NCBI GenBank assembly: GCA_009691445.1
Contig: SICL01000013.1
Location: forward strand, 1 to 50,755
Direction: 5' to 3'
Source of the DNA: Candidatus Taenariivivens baikalensis
GTDB lineage: Bacteria; Omnitrophota; Omnitrophia; Omnitrophales; Aquincolibacteriaceae
DNA length: 50,755 bases
The translations under genes and the position numbers were made by a program. Numbering within the stretch: position 1 is the first letter of the stretch; every line of letters begins with the position of its first letter. The notes under the pieces are model-generated. The model was given only the letters and a program-made list of their open reading frames with translations. It made no database searches and was not told the DNA's origin. Below are positions 40,450-47,213 of this stretch, piece after piece.

Positions 40450-40550
40450 CCAAGAGACAAGATGCAAGTTTCCAAAAATGACCAAGAACTTATTCGGCTA
40501 TTTGGGTTTTGGTAATTTATTTGGATCTTGTATCTTGTTTCTTGGTAATT
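40450..40550. repeat. CAAGATACAAGA-type inverted repeat
   Basis: CCAAGAGACAAGATGCAAG at the left pairs with TTGTATCTTGTTTCTTGG at the right, with inner CCAAAAATGACCAA / TTTGGGTTTTGGTAA arms. Same family as 14428-14551. Confidence 0.8.
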
Positions 40551-40559
40551 AAGAATCTT

Positions 40560-40967
40560 ATGAATACCCCAAAAATCTTTACTCTTGAAGAAGTTAATCA
40601 GATCCTTCCCCAAGTACGCGCCTTAATTACCCGTCTTCATTCTTTTCGTGATGCGATTATCGCCAAAGAGGCGGAAGTGGACGCCCTTGAGCTCGTGGCC
40701 GGTGGGCGCGCTGATTCGCCGCTGGTCGCTGAGGCGATGAAGATCTATCAGGATCTTGTGAACCGTTTTTATGATGAAGTCGAGCGAATGACAGAAGCCG
40801 GTTATCATTTAAAAGATCTGGATCTTGGCCTTGTGGATTTTCACGGGGTTTATGATCAGCGAATCGTTTGTCTTTGCTGGAAATGGGACGAAGAAAAAGT
40901 CTCCCACTGGCATAGTCTTGAAAGCGGTTTTGCTTCGCGTCAGCCCATTCAAACCGAAGTTAAATGA
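40560..40967 (+). CDS. DUF2203 family protein
   Basis: The 135-residue protein shows FTLEEVNQILPQVRAL at the start, a central helical stretch, and LKDLDLGLVDFHGVYDQRIVCLCWKWDEEKVSHWHSLESGFASRQPI at the end, which is the pattern of DUF2203. Known: the family is widespread in bacteria and uncharacterised. The start at 40560 is favoured because the upstream extension (40509) lies in a repeat. The neighbours (HU, Bcp) give no clear functional link. Confidence 0.85.
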   Translation: MNTPKIFTLEEVNQILPQVRALITRLHSFRDAIIAKEAEVDALELVAGGRADSPLVAEAMKIYQDLVNRFYDEVERMTEAGYHLKDLDLGLVDFHGVYDQRIVCLCWKWDEEKVSHWHSLESGFASRQPIQTEVK

Positions 40968-40983
40968 GCTTTCTCCAATGGTT

Positions 40984-41064
40984 GTCATTGCGAGCCAGCA
41001 GCGAAGCAATCTCAGGTTATGCGCCGGGATTGCCGCGTCGTCCTGCGGGTCTCCTCGCAAAGAC
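40984..41064. repeat. GTCATTGCGAG-family palindromic repeat
   Basis: Starts GTCATTGCGAGCCAGCAG and ends CTCCTCGCAAAGAC, with GAAGCAATCTCAGG and GGGATTGCCGCG blocks. Fills the gap before the peroxiredoxin gene. Confidence 0.8.
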
Positions 41065-41106
41065 GGTCAAAAATTTGCAGAACTCAAGTTATGAATAAGG
41101 AGTCCA

Positions 41107-41577
41107 ATGGCACTTATTGAAGGAAAACCTGCACCCGATTTCAAGCTGCCGTCCACTTCCGGTAAAGACGTCCTGCTTTCCGATTTCAAGAAAAAGAAAA
41201 ATGTAGTCCTCTATTTTTATCCCAAAGATGATACGCCGGGCTGTACTCAAGAGGCCTGTGATTTTCGTGATTCATTGAAACAGGTGAGCCGCTATAAGGC
41301 GGAAGTGTTTGGAGTGAGCGCCGACAGCCTTGTGGCTCATCAAAAGTTTCAGAAAAAATACGGGCTTCCTTTTGAACTTTTGAGTGATGAAGGGAAGGAT
41401 GCCATTCAAAAATATGGGGTCTGGAAAGAGAAGTCAATGTACGGCAGGAAATATATGGGGATTGAGCGTACAACCTTTGTGATTAATCAGAAGGGGAAGA
41501 TCGTCAAGATTTTTCCTAAGGTCAAGGTCACGGGGCATATCGAGCAGGTTCTGGAAGTCTTGAAAGGTTTGTCCTGA
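41107..41577 (+). CDS. bcp: Bcp-type thioredoxin-dependent peroxiredoxin
   Basis: The 156-residue protein has YFYPKDDTPGCTQEACDFRD, placing the peroxidatic cysteine at 46 and the resolving cysteine at 51, the arrangement of atypical two-Cys Bcp/PrxQ enzymes. GVSADSLVAHQKFQKKYGLPFELLSDE and the R-T-T-F-V-I strand complete the thioredoxin-like fold. Known role: reduces hydrogen peroxide and organic peroxides in the cytoplasm using thioredoxin. AAGGAGTCC lies just upstream of the ATG. Confidence 0.95.
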   Translation: MALIEGKPAPDFKLPSTSGKDVLLSDFKKKKNVVLYFYPKDDTPGCTQEACDFRDSLKQVSRYKAEVFGVSADSLVAHQKFQKKYGLPFELLSDEGKDAIQKYGVWKEKSMYGRKYMGIERTTFVINQKGKIVKIFPKVKVTGHIEQVLEVLKGLS

Positions 41578-41588
41578 TATCAAGCGGC

Positions 41589-41944
41589 GTCATTGCGGGG
41601 AGTCCCGCAGAATGACGCGGCAATCCGTGGTCACAACCCGAGATTGCTTCGCGCTGCTCGCAATGACGAACGAGAGAGATTGCTTCGCTGCGGCTCGCAA
41701 TGACAGCAGATATTTGTCATTGTCCGCCAGAGGACGGATCCGTCCTTCGGCGGACGAGTCCCGCGCCTTGGCGGAGACCTGCCTCGCCGGCAGGCGGGCG
41801 TGGCAATCTCGGGGCATAACCCGGCGATTGACCGCCGCAATTCATCGGACGTTCGCCATAATACTTCGGCGAATCCGTCCGGACGAAAATCTAACGTGCT
41901 TTTTGGCGGACTTCTCCACCCAAAAGCGTGGCAGATCGTAATGA
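41589..41944. repeat. Composite array of nested palindromic repeats
   Basis: GTCATTGCGGGG- and CGCAATGAC-bounded units recur (41589 to about 41704), followed by a unit broken by two insertions: the GTCCGCC...GGATCC...GGCGGAC palindrome at 41722-41755 splits TCATTG from GAGTCCCG, and a CTGCCTCGCCGGCAGGCGG palindrome follows at about 41779-41800. A diverged tail with CGGACGTTCGCC and GGCGAATCCGTCCGG ends at TAATGAC. No gene is supported here. Confidence 0.8.
41722..41755. repeat. GTCCGCC-GGATCC-GGCGGAC palindrome nested in another repeat
   Basis: The 34-base palindrome GTCCGCCAGAGGACGGA / TCCGTCCTTCGGCGGAC has two mismatches. It interrupts a GTCATTGCGAG element exactly between TCATTG and GAGTCC. 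Other copies are at 37329-37369 and 38864-38904. Confidence 0.85.
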
Positions 41945-42012
41945 CGAGAGTCAGTTGATAGCCGGATAGGCGCTTTAAAGGTAGCTTTTTTCAGAAAAAA
42001 CTCAAAAATTGC

Positions 42013-42040
42013 TTGTCCGTCAAAGGTTTTTTGTTATAAT
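42013..42040 (+). promoter_or_regulatory. Promoter of the rpsB operon
   Basis: TTGTCC (42013-42018), a 16-base spacer and a perfect TATAAT (42035-42040). Initiation near 42047 gives a leader of about 200 bases before rpsB. Confidence 0.6.
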
Positions 42041-42046
42041 GACGGC

Positions 42047-42245
42047 CCAATTTCAATTTGTGACGGGTCTAAGGTTATGGCCCCGTTGGCATGAGAGAAA
42101 TTGAAGGGTCTGGTCAAGAAGGTGTCAGTGACATCCTCCGCCTTGCTCCGCTTACTCGGGATGAGTCCTCGTTGAAAGAGATGAATGATTTCTCGGGGAC
42201 TTGCAATAAGCAACTAACAATTTAACTTTAAGGAGAAAAAATCCT
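42047..42245 (+). promoter_or_regulatory. Structured ~200-base leader of rpsB
   Basis: An untranslated stretch with potential stems: CAATTTC (42048-42054) with GAAATTG (42097-42103), enclosing GACGGG with CCCGT, and further on GGTGTC/GACATCC. AAGGAG lies 10 bases before the GTG start. Known: rpsB leaders in many bacteria mediate S2 autoregulation. No specific published element was recognised. Confidence 0.4.
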
Positions 42246-43139
42246 GTGGCTGAAGTCACCATTAAACAGCTTTTAGAAGCCGGCGTCCATTTCGGCCATC
42301 AAACTCAGCGTTGGAACCCCAAGATGAAGAAGTATATTTTCGGGGAACGCAATGGTATTTATATTATCAATCTCGAAATCACACTCGAGTGCCTCAAAAA
42401 CGCCTTAGCATTTTTAAAACAGACCGCTCTCTCCGGTGCGGATGTTCTCCTTGTCGGAACCAAGAAGCAGGCGCAGAGCCATCTTAAAGAAGCGGCGGAA
42501 CTTTGCGATATGCCGTACGTGGAGCAGCGCTGGTTGGGTGGAATGCTCACGAATTATGAGACGGTTCGTAAATCTATCGCGAAGATGGATCGGATCGATC
42601 AAATGGAAAAAGACGGCAGCTTTCAGTTCATGAAAAAGAAAGAAGTCTTGATGCTGACCCGTGAACGCGACAAACTTTCCAAGAACCTGAAAGGTGTCCG
42701 CAAGATGCGTAAGCTTCCCGCGGCCTTGTTTGTGATTGATTCAAAAAAAGAAGAGATCGCAATTAAAGAAGCCGTTAAATTGGGAATCCCTGTCGTGTCG
42801 GTGATTGATACCAACTGCAACCCGGATCCGATTGATTATCCTATCCCAGGAAATGATGATGCAATTCGTGCAATTAAGCTTATTTGCGGCGTGGTTTCGC
42901 AGGCCCTGAAAGAAGGCCGTGATGAATTCAGGAAAATTAAAGCCGATATTGCCGATGCCAAGGCTAAGGAAATAAGCGATCAGGAAGCGAGTGCTGAAGC
43001 GGCTTCTCTGGTGGATGAAGATCTCGAACTTCCTGTCGAATCCAAGGTGGAAGTGATGGCGGAGCAATTTGCGCCGGTGGTCGTTGCTCAAGGTGATGAG
43101 ACTTCCAAATTAAAATCCAAGAAGATCATCCGTAAATAA
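42246..43139 (+). CDS. rpsB: 30S ribosomal protein S2
   Basis: The 297-residue protein has the S2 signatures LLEAGVHFGHQTQRWNPKMKKYIFGERNGIYIINLEITL, GTKKQAQ, RWLGGMLTNYETV and PVVSVIDTNCNPDPIDYPIPGNDDAIRAIKL. It is longer than the usual ~240 because of an acidic C-terminal extension of about 60 residues. Known role: late-assembling small-subunit protein needed for S1 binding. The GTG start has AGGAG 10 bases upstream. First gene of rpsB-tsf-pyrH-frr. Confidence 0.98.
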   Translation: MAEVTIKQLLEAGVHFGHQTQRWNPKMKKYIFGERNGIYIINLEITLECLKNALAFLKQTALSGADVLLVGTKKQAQSHLKEAAELCDMPYVEQRWLGGMLTNYETVRKSIAKMDRIDQMEKDGSFQFMKKKEVLMLTRERDKLSKNLKGVRKMRKLPAALFVIDSKKEEIAIKEAVKLGIPVVSVIDTNCNPDPIDYPIPGNDDAIRAIKLICGVVSQALKEGRDEFRKIKADIADAKAKEISDQEASAEAASLVDEDLELPVESKVEVMAEQFAPVVVAQGDETSKLKSKKIIRK

Positions 43140-43152
43140 AAAAAGGGTTACC

Positions 43153-43761
43153 ATGGGTATGGCTGCAGAAAAAGACACGATCCAATTAATTTCAAAGCTT
43201 CGTGAACTCACCGGAGCTGGAATTCTGAATTGCAAGCAGGCTTTGACGGAGGCTGGGGGGGATATCACGAAGGCCCAGGATATTATCCGCGCAAAGGGTC
43301 TTGATATTGCCAAGAAAAAAGGCGGCCGTGAAACCAAGGAAGGTCAGATTTTTTCCTATATTCACACGGGCGGAAAACTTGGCGTACTGCTGGAAATCAA
43401 TTGCGAAACTGACTTTGTGGCACGCACTGAAAGTTTTCAGCAGTTCGCTAAAGATCTCACCCTTCAGATTGCCTCCGGGCATCCGCTTTATGTGAGTTCG
43501 GACAATATCCCTGCCGAGGATCTCGCCAAAGAAAAATTGATTTATATCCAGGAACTGCAGGGGAAGCCTGAGGCTGTGGCAGAGAAAATCCTTCAGGGCA
43601 AGTTGGCGAAGCGTTTTGAGGAAATCTGTCTTTTAAACCAAAAATTTATTAAAGATGATACCCGGACCATTCAGGAATATGTGAATGAGGTTATTGCCAA
43701 GACTGGGGAAAACATTGTGATTCGCCGCTTCATTCGTTTTGAAGTGGGCGGACAATCATAA
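43153..43761 (+). CDS. tsf: Elongation factor Ts
   Basis: The 202-residue EF-Ts has an N-terminal UBA-like domain with LRELTGAGILNCKQALTEAGGDITKA, the EF-Tu-contacting ETDFVAR motif, and IQEYVNEVIAKTGENIVIRRFIRFEVG at the end. Length matches the short single-core form found in many bacteria. Known role: GDP/GTP exchange on EF-Tu. It lies 13 bases after rpsB, so the two are co-transcribed. ATG 43159 is an alternative start. Confidence 0.97.
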   Translation: MGMAAEKDTIQLISKLRELTGAGILNCKQALTEAGGDITKAQDIIRAKGLDIAKKKGGRETKEGQIFSYIHTGGKLGVLLEINCETDFVARTESFQQFAKDLTLQIASGHPLYVSSDNIPAEDLAKEKLIYIQELQGKPEAVAEKILQGKLAKRFEEICLLNQKFIKDDTRTIQEYVNEVIAKTGENIVIRRFIRFEVGGQS

Positions 43762-43774
43762 CGTAATCTAAAAA

Positions 43775-43852
43775 AAGACCAAAGACTAAAGGAGTGGCGG
43801 ATTTCTCTGAGAACAGGGAAGCGCTATTTGATTTAGACCTTGGTCTTTCTTT
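43775..43852. repeat. AAAGACCAAAG...CTTGGTCTTT inverted repeat
   Basis: AAAGACCAAAGACTAAA and TTTAGACCTTGGTCTTT pair over 17 bases with two mismatches around a 40-base loop, followed by a T-rich stretch. It lies within the operon between tsf and pyrH and might attenuate read-through. Confidence 0.6.
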
Positions 43853-43867
43853 ATGAGGGGGCCTCGA

Positions 43868-44584
43868 ATGATACAGAAAATTAAATACAAGCGGGTTGTC
43901 CTGAAGATTTCAGGAGAAGCGCTTCAGGGGAGACTGGGGCACGGGGTAGATCCGACCGTGGCGTCTTCGATTGCCGAGCAGATCAAGGAAGTTCATGCGC
44001 TTGGCATTGACTTGGCTTGTGTGATTGGCGGCGGAAATATTTTCCGGGGAATTCAGGCGTCGGAAGCGGGGATGGACCGCGCAACTGCGGATTATATCGG
44101 AATGCTCGCCACGATTATGAATGCAATGGTTCTTCAAGAGGGGCTTGAGAAAATCGGAGTACCCACCCGCGTCCTTTCCGCAATCGAAGTGAAGGAATTG
44201 GCCGAACCTTATATCCGCCGCCGTGCGATGCGGCATCTTGAAAAAAGACGCGTTGTGATTTTTGCGGCTGGAACCGGAAACCCTTATTTTACGACGGATA
44301 CGGCAGCCGTGCTTCGTGCGGTAGAAATCGGCGCCGGAGTTATTTTGAAGGCCACTAAAGTGGATGGTATCTATGACAGTGATCCTGTTAAAAATAAAAA
44401 CGCTCAAAAATTTACTAAGCTGAAATATATTGAAGTCCTCAAGCGCCAGCTTAAAGTGATGGATTCCACGGCTATTTCGCTTTGTATGGACAATAAACTT
44501 CCAATTATTGTATTCAATCTTATGAAGATCGGTAATATCCGCCGTGTGATTATGGGCGAAAAAATCGGGACGGTTGTTTCGTAG
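43868..44584 (+). CDS. pyrH: UMP kinase
   Basis: The 238-residue protein has [12 protein letters not shown] at the start, [44 protein letters not shown] and [15 protein letters not shown], all typical of the amino-acid-kinase-fold bacterial UMP kinase. Known role: UMP to UDP using ATP, allosterically regulated by GTP and UTP. ATG 43868 has GAGGGG 7 bases upstream and is better than the open frame's earlier start at 43853. The gene order tsf-pyrH-frr is widely conserved. Confidence 0.97.
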   Translation: MIQKIKYKRVVLKISGEALQGRLGHGVDPTVASSIAEQIKEVHALGIDLACVIGGGNIFRGIQASEAGMDRATADYIGMLATIMNAMVLQEGLEKIGVPTRVLSAIEVKELAEPYIRRRAMRHLEKRRVVIFAAGTGNPYFTTDTAAVLRAVEIGAGVILKATKVDGIYDSDPVKNKNAQKFTKLKYIEVLKRQLKVMDSTAISLCMDNKLPIIVFNLMKIGNIRRVIMGEKIGTVVS

Positions 44585-44607
44585 AGCCTGTTCGGATAAT
44601 AAGGCGT

Positions 44608-44695
44608 GTCATTGCGAGTCCCGCGCTCGGGCGGAGACGCGGCAATCCTGGGGCATAGACCGAGATTGCTTCGTCGCTTCGTTCTTCGCAATGAC
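44608..44695. repeat. GTCATTGCGAG-family palindromic repeat within the operon
   Basis: Starts GTCATTGCGAGTCCCGCGC and ends TTCTTCGCAATGAC. It lies between pyrH and frr, in what should be a transcribed gap. Confidence 0.85.
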
Positions 44696-44738
44696 GAGGA
44701 TGATTTGATAACTGACAGGCTTTCAAAGGAGGCTTTAT

Positions 44739-45311
44739 ATGGTGGACGCATTAGAAAGTAAAAAAACTCTGGAAGAGACCAAAAAGAAAATGGCGAAGTC
44801 TGCTGAGGCGACCAAAAAAGAATTTCACAATCTTCGCACTGGCAGGGCTTCTATTGGTCTGGTGGAGGGGATTCAAGTTGATTATTACAATACACCCACG
44901 CCGATTAAAAGTCTGGCCAATATTTCCACGCCTGACGCCAAGACGATTCTGATTCAGCCCTGGGATGTTTCCGCCGTGGGCGAGATTGAAAAAGGGATTT
45001 TAAAATCCGGCCTAGGTCTTACGCCGCTCAATGACGGTAAGGTTGTCCGCATACAGATTCCCTCTTTAACGGATGAACGCCGAGTGGAACTCTCGAAGAT
45101 TGTCAAAAAAGTGGCGGAAGAAGGTAGAGTCTCGGTTCGCAATGCCCGTCACGAAGCGCTTGAAGTGATCAAGAAGCTTGAAAAATCAAAAACTGTTTCC
45201 GAAGATGATTCACGGACGCTTCAAAAAGAGATCCAGAAATTCACGGATAGTTTTATTGCTGACATTGAACAGCTTTTGCAGCTGAAAGAACAAGAGATAC
45301 ACACCATTTAA
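44739..45311 (+). CDS. frr: Ribosome recycling factor
   Basis: The 190-residue protein, with the usual length of about 185, has FHNLRTGRASIGLVEGIQVDYYNTPTPI, ISTPDAKTILIQPWD, the LNDGKVVRIQIPSLTDERRVELSKIVKK segment and a helical end. Known role: splits post-termination ribosomes together with EF-G. AAAGGAGG sits 6 bases before the ATG. Although part of the conserved cluster, it is separated from pyrH by a palindromic repeat. Confidence 0.98.
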   Translation: MVDALESKKTLEETKKKMAKSAEATKKEFHNLRTGRASIGLVEGIQVDYYNTPTPIKSLANISTPDAKTILIQPWDVSAVGEIEKGILKSGLGLTPLNDGKVVRIQIPSLTDERRVELSKIVKKVAEEGRVSVRNARHEALEVIKKLEKSKTVSEDDSRTLQKEIQKFTDSFIADIEQLLQLKEQEIHTI

Positions 45312-45316
45312 TCGTT

Positions 45317-45380
45317 TTAGATTTCAGATTTCGGAATTTGGTGTGACTTCGTCACATTATTCAGCAATCCGAAATCCCCA
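45317..45380. repeat. GATTTCGGAATT-type inverted repeat
   Basis: GATTTCAGATTTCGGAATT and AATCCGAAATCCCCAATC are imperfect inverted arms upstream of tRNA-Lys. Related fragments occur at 45462-45505, 45893-45915 and 46008-46040, so both tRNA genes are bracketed by pieces of this family. Confidence 0.55.
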
Positions 45381-45387
45381 ATCTCGC

Positions 45388-45460
45388 GAGCCCGTAGCTC
45401 AGTTGGTAGAGCACTTCCCTTTTAAGGAAGGTGTCGATGGTTCGATCCCATCCGGGCTCA
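45388..45460 (+). tRNA. tRNA-Lys (anticodon TTT)
   Basis: A 73-base cloverleaf: acceptor GAGCCCG / CGGGCTC, D-arm TAGCTCAGTTGGTAGAGCA, anticodon stem CTTCC/GGAAG with loop CTTTTAA, and T-arm GGTTCGATCCC with A as discriminator. The 3' CCA is not encoded. Confidence 0.95.
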
Positions 45461-45546
45461 GTTTCATTTCGGATTGGCGATTGCGGATTTCGGAACAGAT
45501 AATAAACCTGAAGAGGGCGGACCTCGAAACCCATTAAGAGGCCGCT

Positions 45547-45894
45547 ATGAATCAGGAAGATTTAAAAGAAAGAACTAAGAAGTTTGCTATAGGCATTATT
45601 CATTTCATTGAAGATTTGCCAAAAGAATTTGTAATGGGGATTATTGCGAGACAGCTGGTTCGTTGCGGAACATCGGTGGGTGCCAATTACCGGTCTGCGT
45701 GTCGTGCAAAATCAAAGCCGGATTTTATTTCGAAAATGGGAATTGTTGAAGAAGAAGCGGACGAAGTAATGTATTGGTTAGAGCTTCTTCCTAAAGCCCG
45801 GATTAAAAACGACGAATGGGAATGTCTTTATAAGGAAGCGGATCAATTAGTCGCTATTGCTGTTGCATCGATTAAAACTTCTCGAAGTTCATAG
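45547..45894 (+). CDS. Four-helix-bundle protein (S23 / 23S-rRNA IVP family)
   Basis: The 115-residue protein has the family pattern: FAIGIIHFIEDLPKE, ARQLVRCGTSVGANYRSACRA, FISKMGIVEEEADEVMYWLELL and a final helix with EADQLVAI. Known: this fold is encoded in intervening sequences of 23S rRNA in some bacteria and also as stand-alone genes of unknown function. Here it lies between two tRNA genes, a location that fits a mobile or RNA-associated gene. AAGAGG precedes the ATG. Confidence 0.85.
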   Translation: MNQEDLKERTKKFAIGIIHFIEDLPKEFVMGIIARQLVRCGTSVGANYRSACRAKSKPDFISKMGIVEEEADEVMYWLELLPKARIKNDEWECLYKEADQLVAIAVASIKTSRSS

Positions 45895-45930
45895 ATTCCG
45901 CAATCCGCATTCCCCAAGCCAAAATCGTAT

Positions 45931-46003
45931 GGCGGGATAGCTCAGTTGGTAGAGCACAGGACTCATAAGCCTGCTGTCGGCGGTTCGATCCCGCCTCCCG
46001 CCA
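45931..46003 (+). tRNA. tRNA-Met (anticodon CAT)
   Basis: A 73-base cloverleaf: acceptor GGCGGGA / TCCCGCC, D-arm TAGCTCAGTTGGTAGAGCA, anticodon loop CTCATAA and T-arm CGGTTCGATCCCG. The 3' CCA is not encoded. The first acceptor pair is matched (G-C), unlike an initiator, so elongator Met is likely. A CAT anticodon could also be the lysidine-modified Ile tRNA, and the gene next door is tilS. Confidence 0.93.
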
Positions 46004-46042
46004 GTTTCTGCAATCCGAAATCTGCATTCCGAAATTATCATT

Positions 46043-47035
46043 ATGAAAACCCTGCCTGAAAAAATCGAACAAGCCCTAATTAACGATCACGTCCTTCATA
46101 AAAAAGACAAAATCCTGATTGCCTGTTCCGGCGGGCCGGATTCGGTCGCACTGTTTCATCTGTTCAGAAGTCTGAGGACCGGCTGGTCTTTCCGGCTGGG
46201 TCTTGCGTATTTTAATCACGGACTTCGAAAACAAGCGGCCCGGGGTGATGAATTTTTTGTCCGGAATCTAGGCAAGGATTATCGAGTGTCCGTTTATCTG
46301 GGGAGGGGAGAAGTTCAAAAAGCCGCGAAACAAGAGAAGGCTTCTTTGGAAGAAGCTGGGCGAAAACTTCGGTACGAATTTTTGATCCGCACCGCAAAAC
46401 GTTACGGATATTCCAAGGTCCTGTTGGCGCATCATCAAAATGATCAGGCCGAAACCGTTTTGATGAGGATGCTTCAGGGAACGGGGATTTCGGGACTTTG
46501 CGGGATCCGTAAAGTGCTGCAAAAAGACGGCGTGGTTTTTTACCGGCCCTTGCTTGCGATTAAAAAAATAGAAATCCTGGATTACCTCAAGCAGCAAAAA
46601 CTGAAATTCCGAAAAGATGCCAGCAATCAATCGATTCAATTTCTCCGTAACAAAATCCGCCGCCAGCTGATTCCTTATCTTGAAACGTCATTTAATCCAC
46701 GGGTTTTGGACGCGCTTTGCCGGATTCCCGATTCCGTGGGGGAAGAGGTCAAGGCCCTTGATTTTTTTCAAGCGCAGGCCTGGAAGGGATGTTTTAAAAA
46801 ACGAAAAGTCTCACAAATTTTCTTGAAGGCGGAAAAGTTTTTTTCTTTTCCTCCGGCAATCCAATTTCGGATTTTGAATCAAGCTTTGCGTGAACTGGAT
46901 CCTCAAAGCGGGCTCAGTTATGATGCCTGGAGCCGTATCCGGGCAGGCCTCGGCCGGAAATCCGGTCGCCGCTGGAGTCTGCCTAAAAACATTGATTTGT
47001 CTTTTACTTCGAATCAGCTCCTTTTAAAACGCTGA
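46043..47035 (+). CDS. tilS: tRNA(Ile)-lysidine synthase
   Basis: The 330-residue protein has the PP-loop SGGPDS (29-34), YFNHGLRKQA, LAHHQNDQAETVLMRMLQGTGISGLCGI and RNKIRRQLIPYL, all conserved in TilS. Known role: converts C34 of CAT-anticodon tRNA-Ile to lysidine so that it reads AUA. It directly follows a CAT-anticodon tRNA and precedes ftsH, a common order. No clear Shine-Dalgarno is seen; the ATG follows a repeat fragment. The C-terminal domain is shorter than in E. coli TilS (432 residues). Confidence 0.96.
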   Translation: MKTLPEKIEQALINDHVLHKKDKILIACSGGPDSVALFHLFRSLRTGWSFRLGLAYFNHGLRKQAARGDEFFVRNLGKDYRVSVYLGRGEVQKAAKQEKASLEEAGRKLRYEFLIRTAKRYGYSKVLLAHHQNDQAETVLMRMLQGTGISGLCGIRKVLQKDGVVFYRPLLAIKKIEILDYLKQQKLKFRKDASNQSIQFLRNKIRRQLIPYLETSFNPRVLDALCRIPDSVGEEVKALDFFQAQAWKGCFKKRKVSQIFLKAEKFFSFPPAIQFRILNQALRELDPQSGLSYDAWSRIRAGLGRKSGRRWSLPKNIDLSFTSNQLLLKR

Positions 47036-47039
47036 AAGG

Positions 47040-47135
47040 CAGAGGAGCAGTAAGCAGTCGGCAGACAGCACTATCATTCCTATTTTCCACTTCTTGCTTT
47101 CTGCTCCTGCCTCCTGCCTTCTCCTCCTCACCGAG
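47040..47135. repeat. GCAGAGGAGCAG...CTGCTCCTGCC inverted repeat
   Basis: GGCAGAGGAGCAGTAAGCAG near 47038 and CTTGCTTTCTGCTCCTGCC near 47092 are inverted arms between tilS and ftsH. It may end the tilS transcript. Confidence 0.6.
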
Positions 47136-47143
47136 AAAGACGT

Positions 47144-47172
47144 TTGCTATCCTCAAGGAGCAGTGTTACACT
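47144..47172 (+). promoter_or_regulatory. Promoter for ftsH-folP-yebC
   Basis: TTGCTA (47144-47149), a 17-base spacer and TACACT (47167-47172). Initiation near 47179 gives a ~35-base leader. Confidence 0.45.
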
Positions 47173-47213
47173 AACGCCTCAAAATCAGGAAAAAATAAAA
47201 GGGTTATCCATCT

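Noticed and set aside
45343..45537. Open frame over the tRNA-Lys region
   Set aside because: It is the translation of the tRNA (the typical EPVAQLVEHFPFKEGVDGS-like peptide), not a gene.
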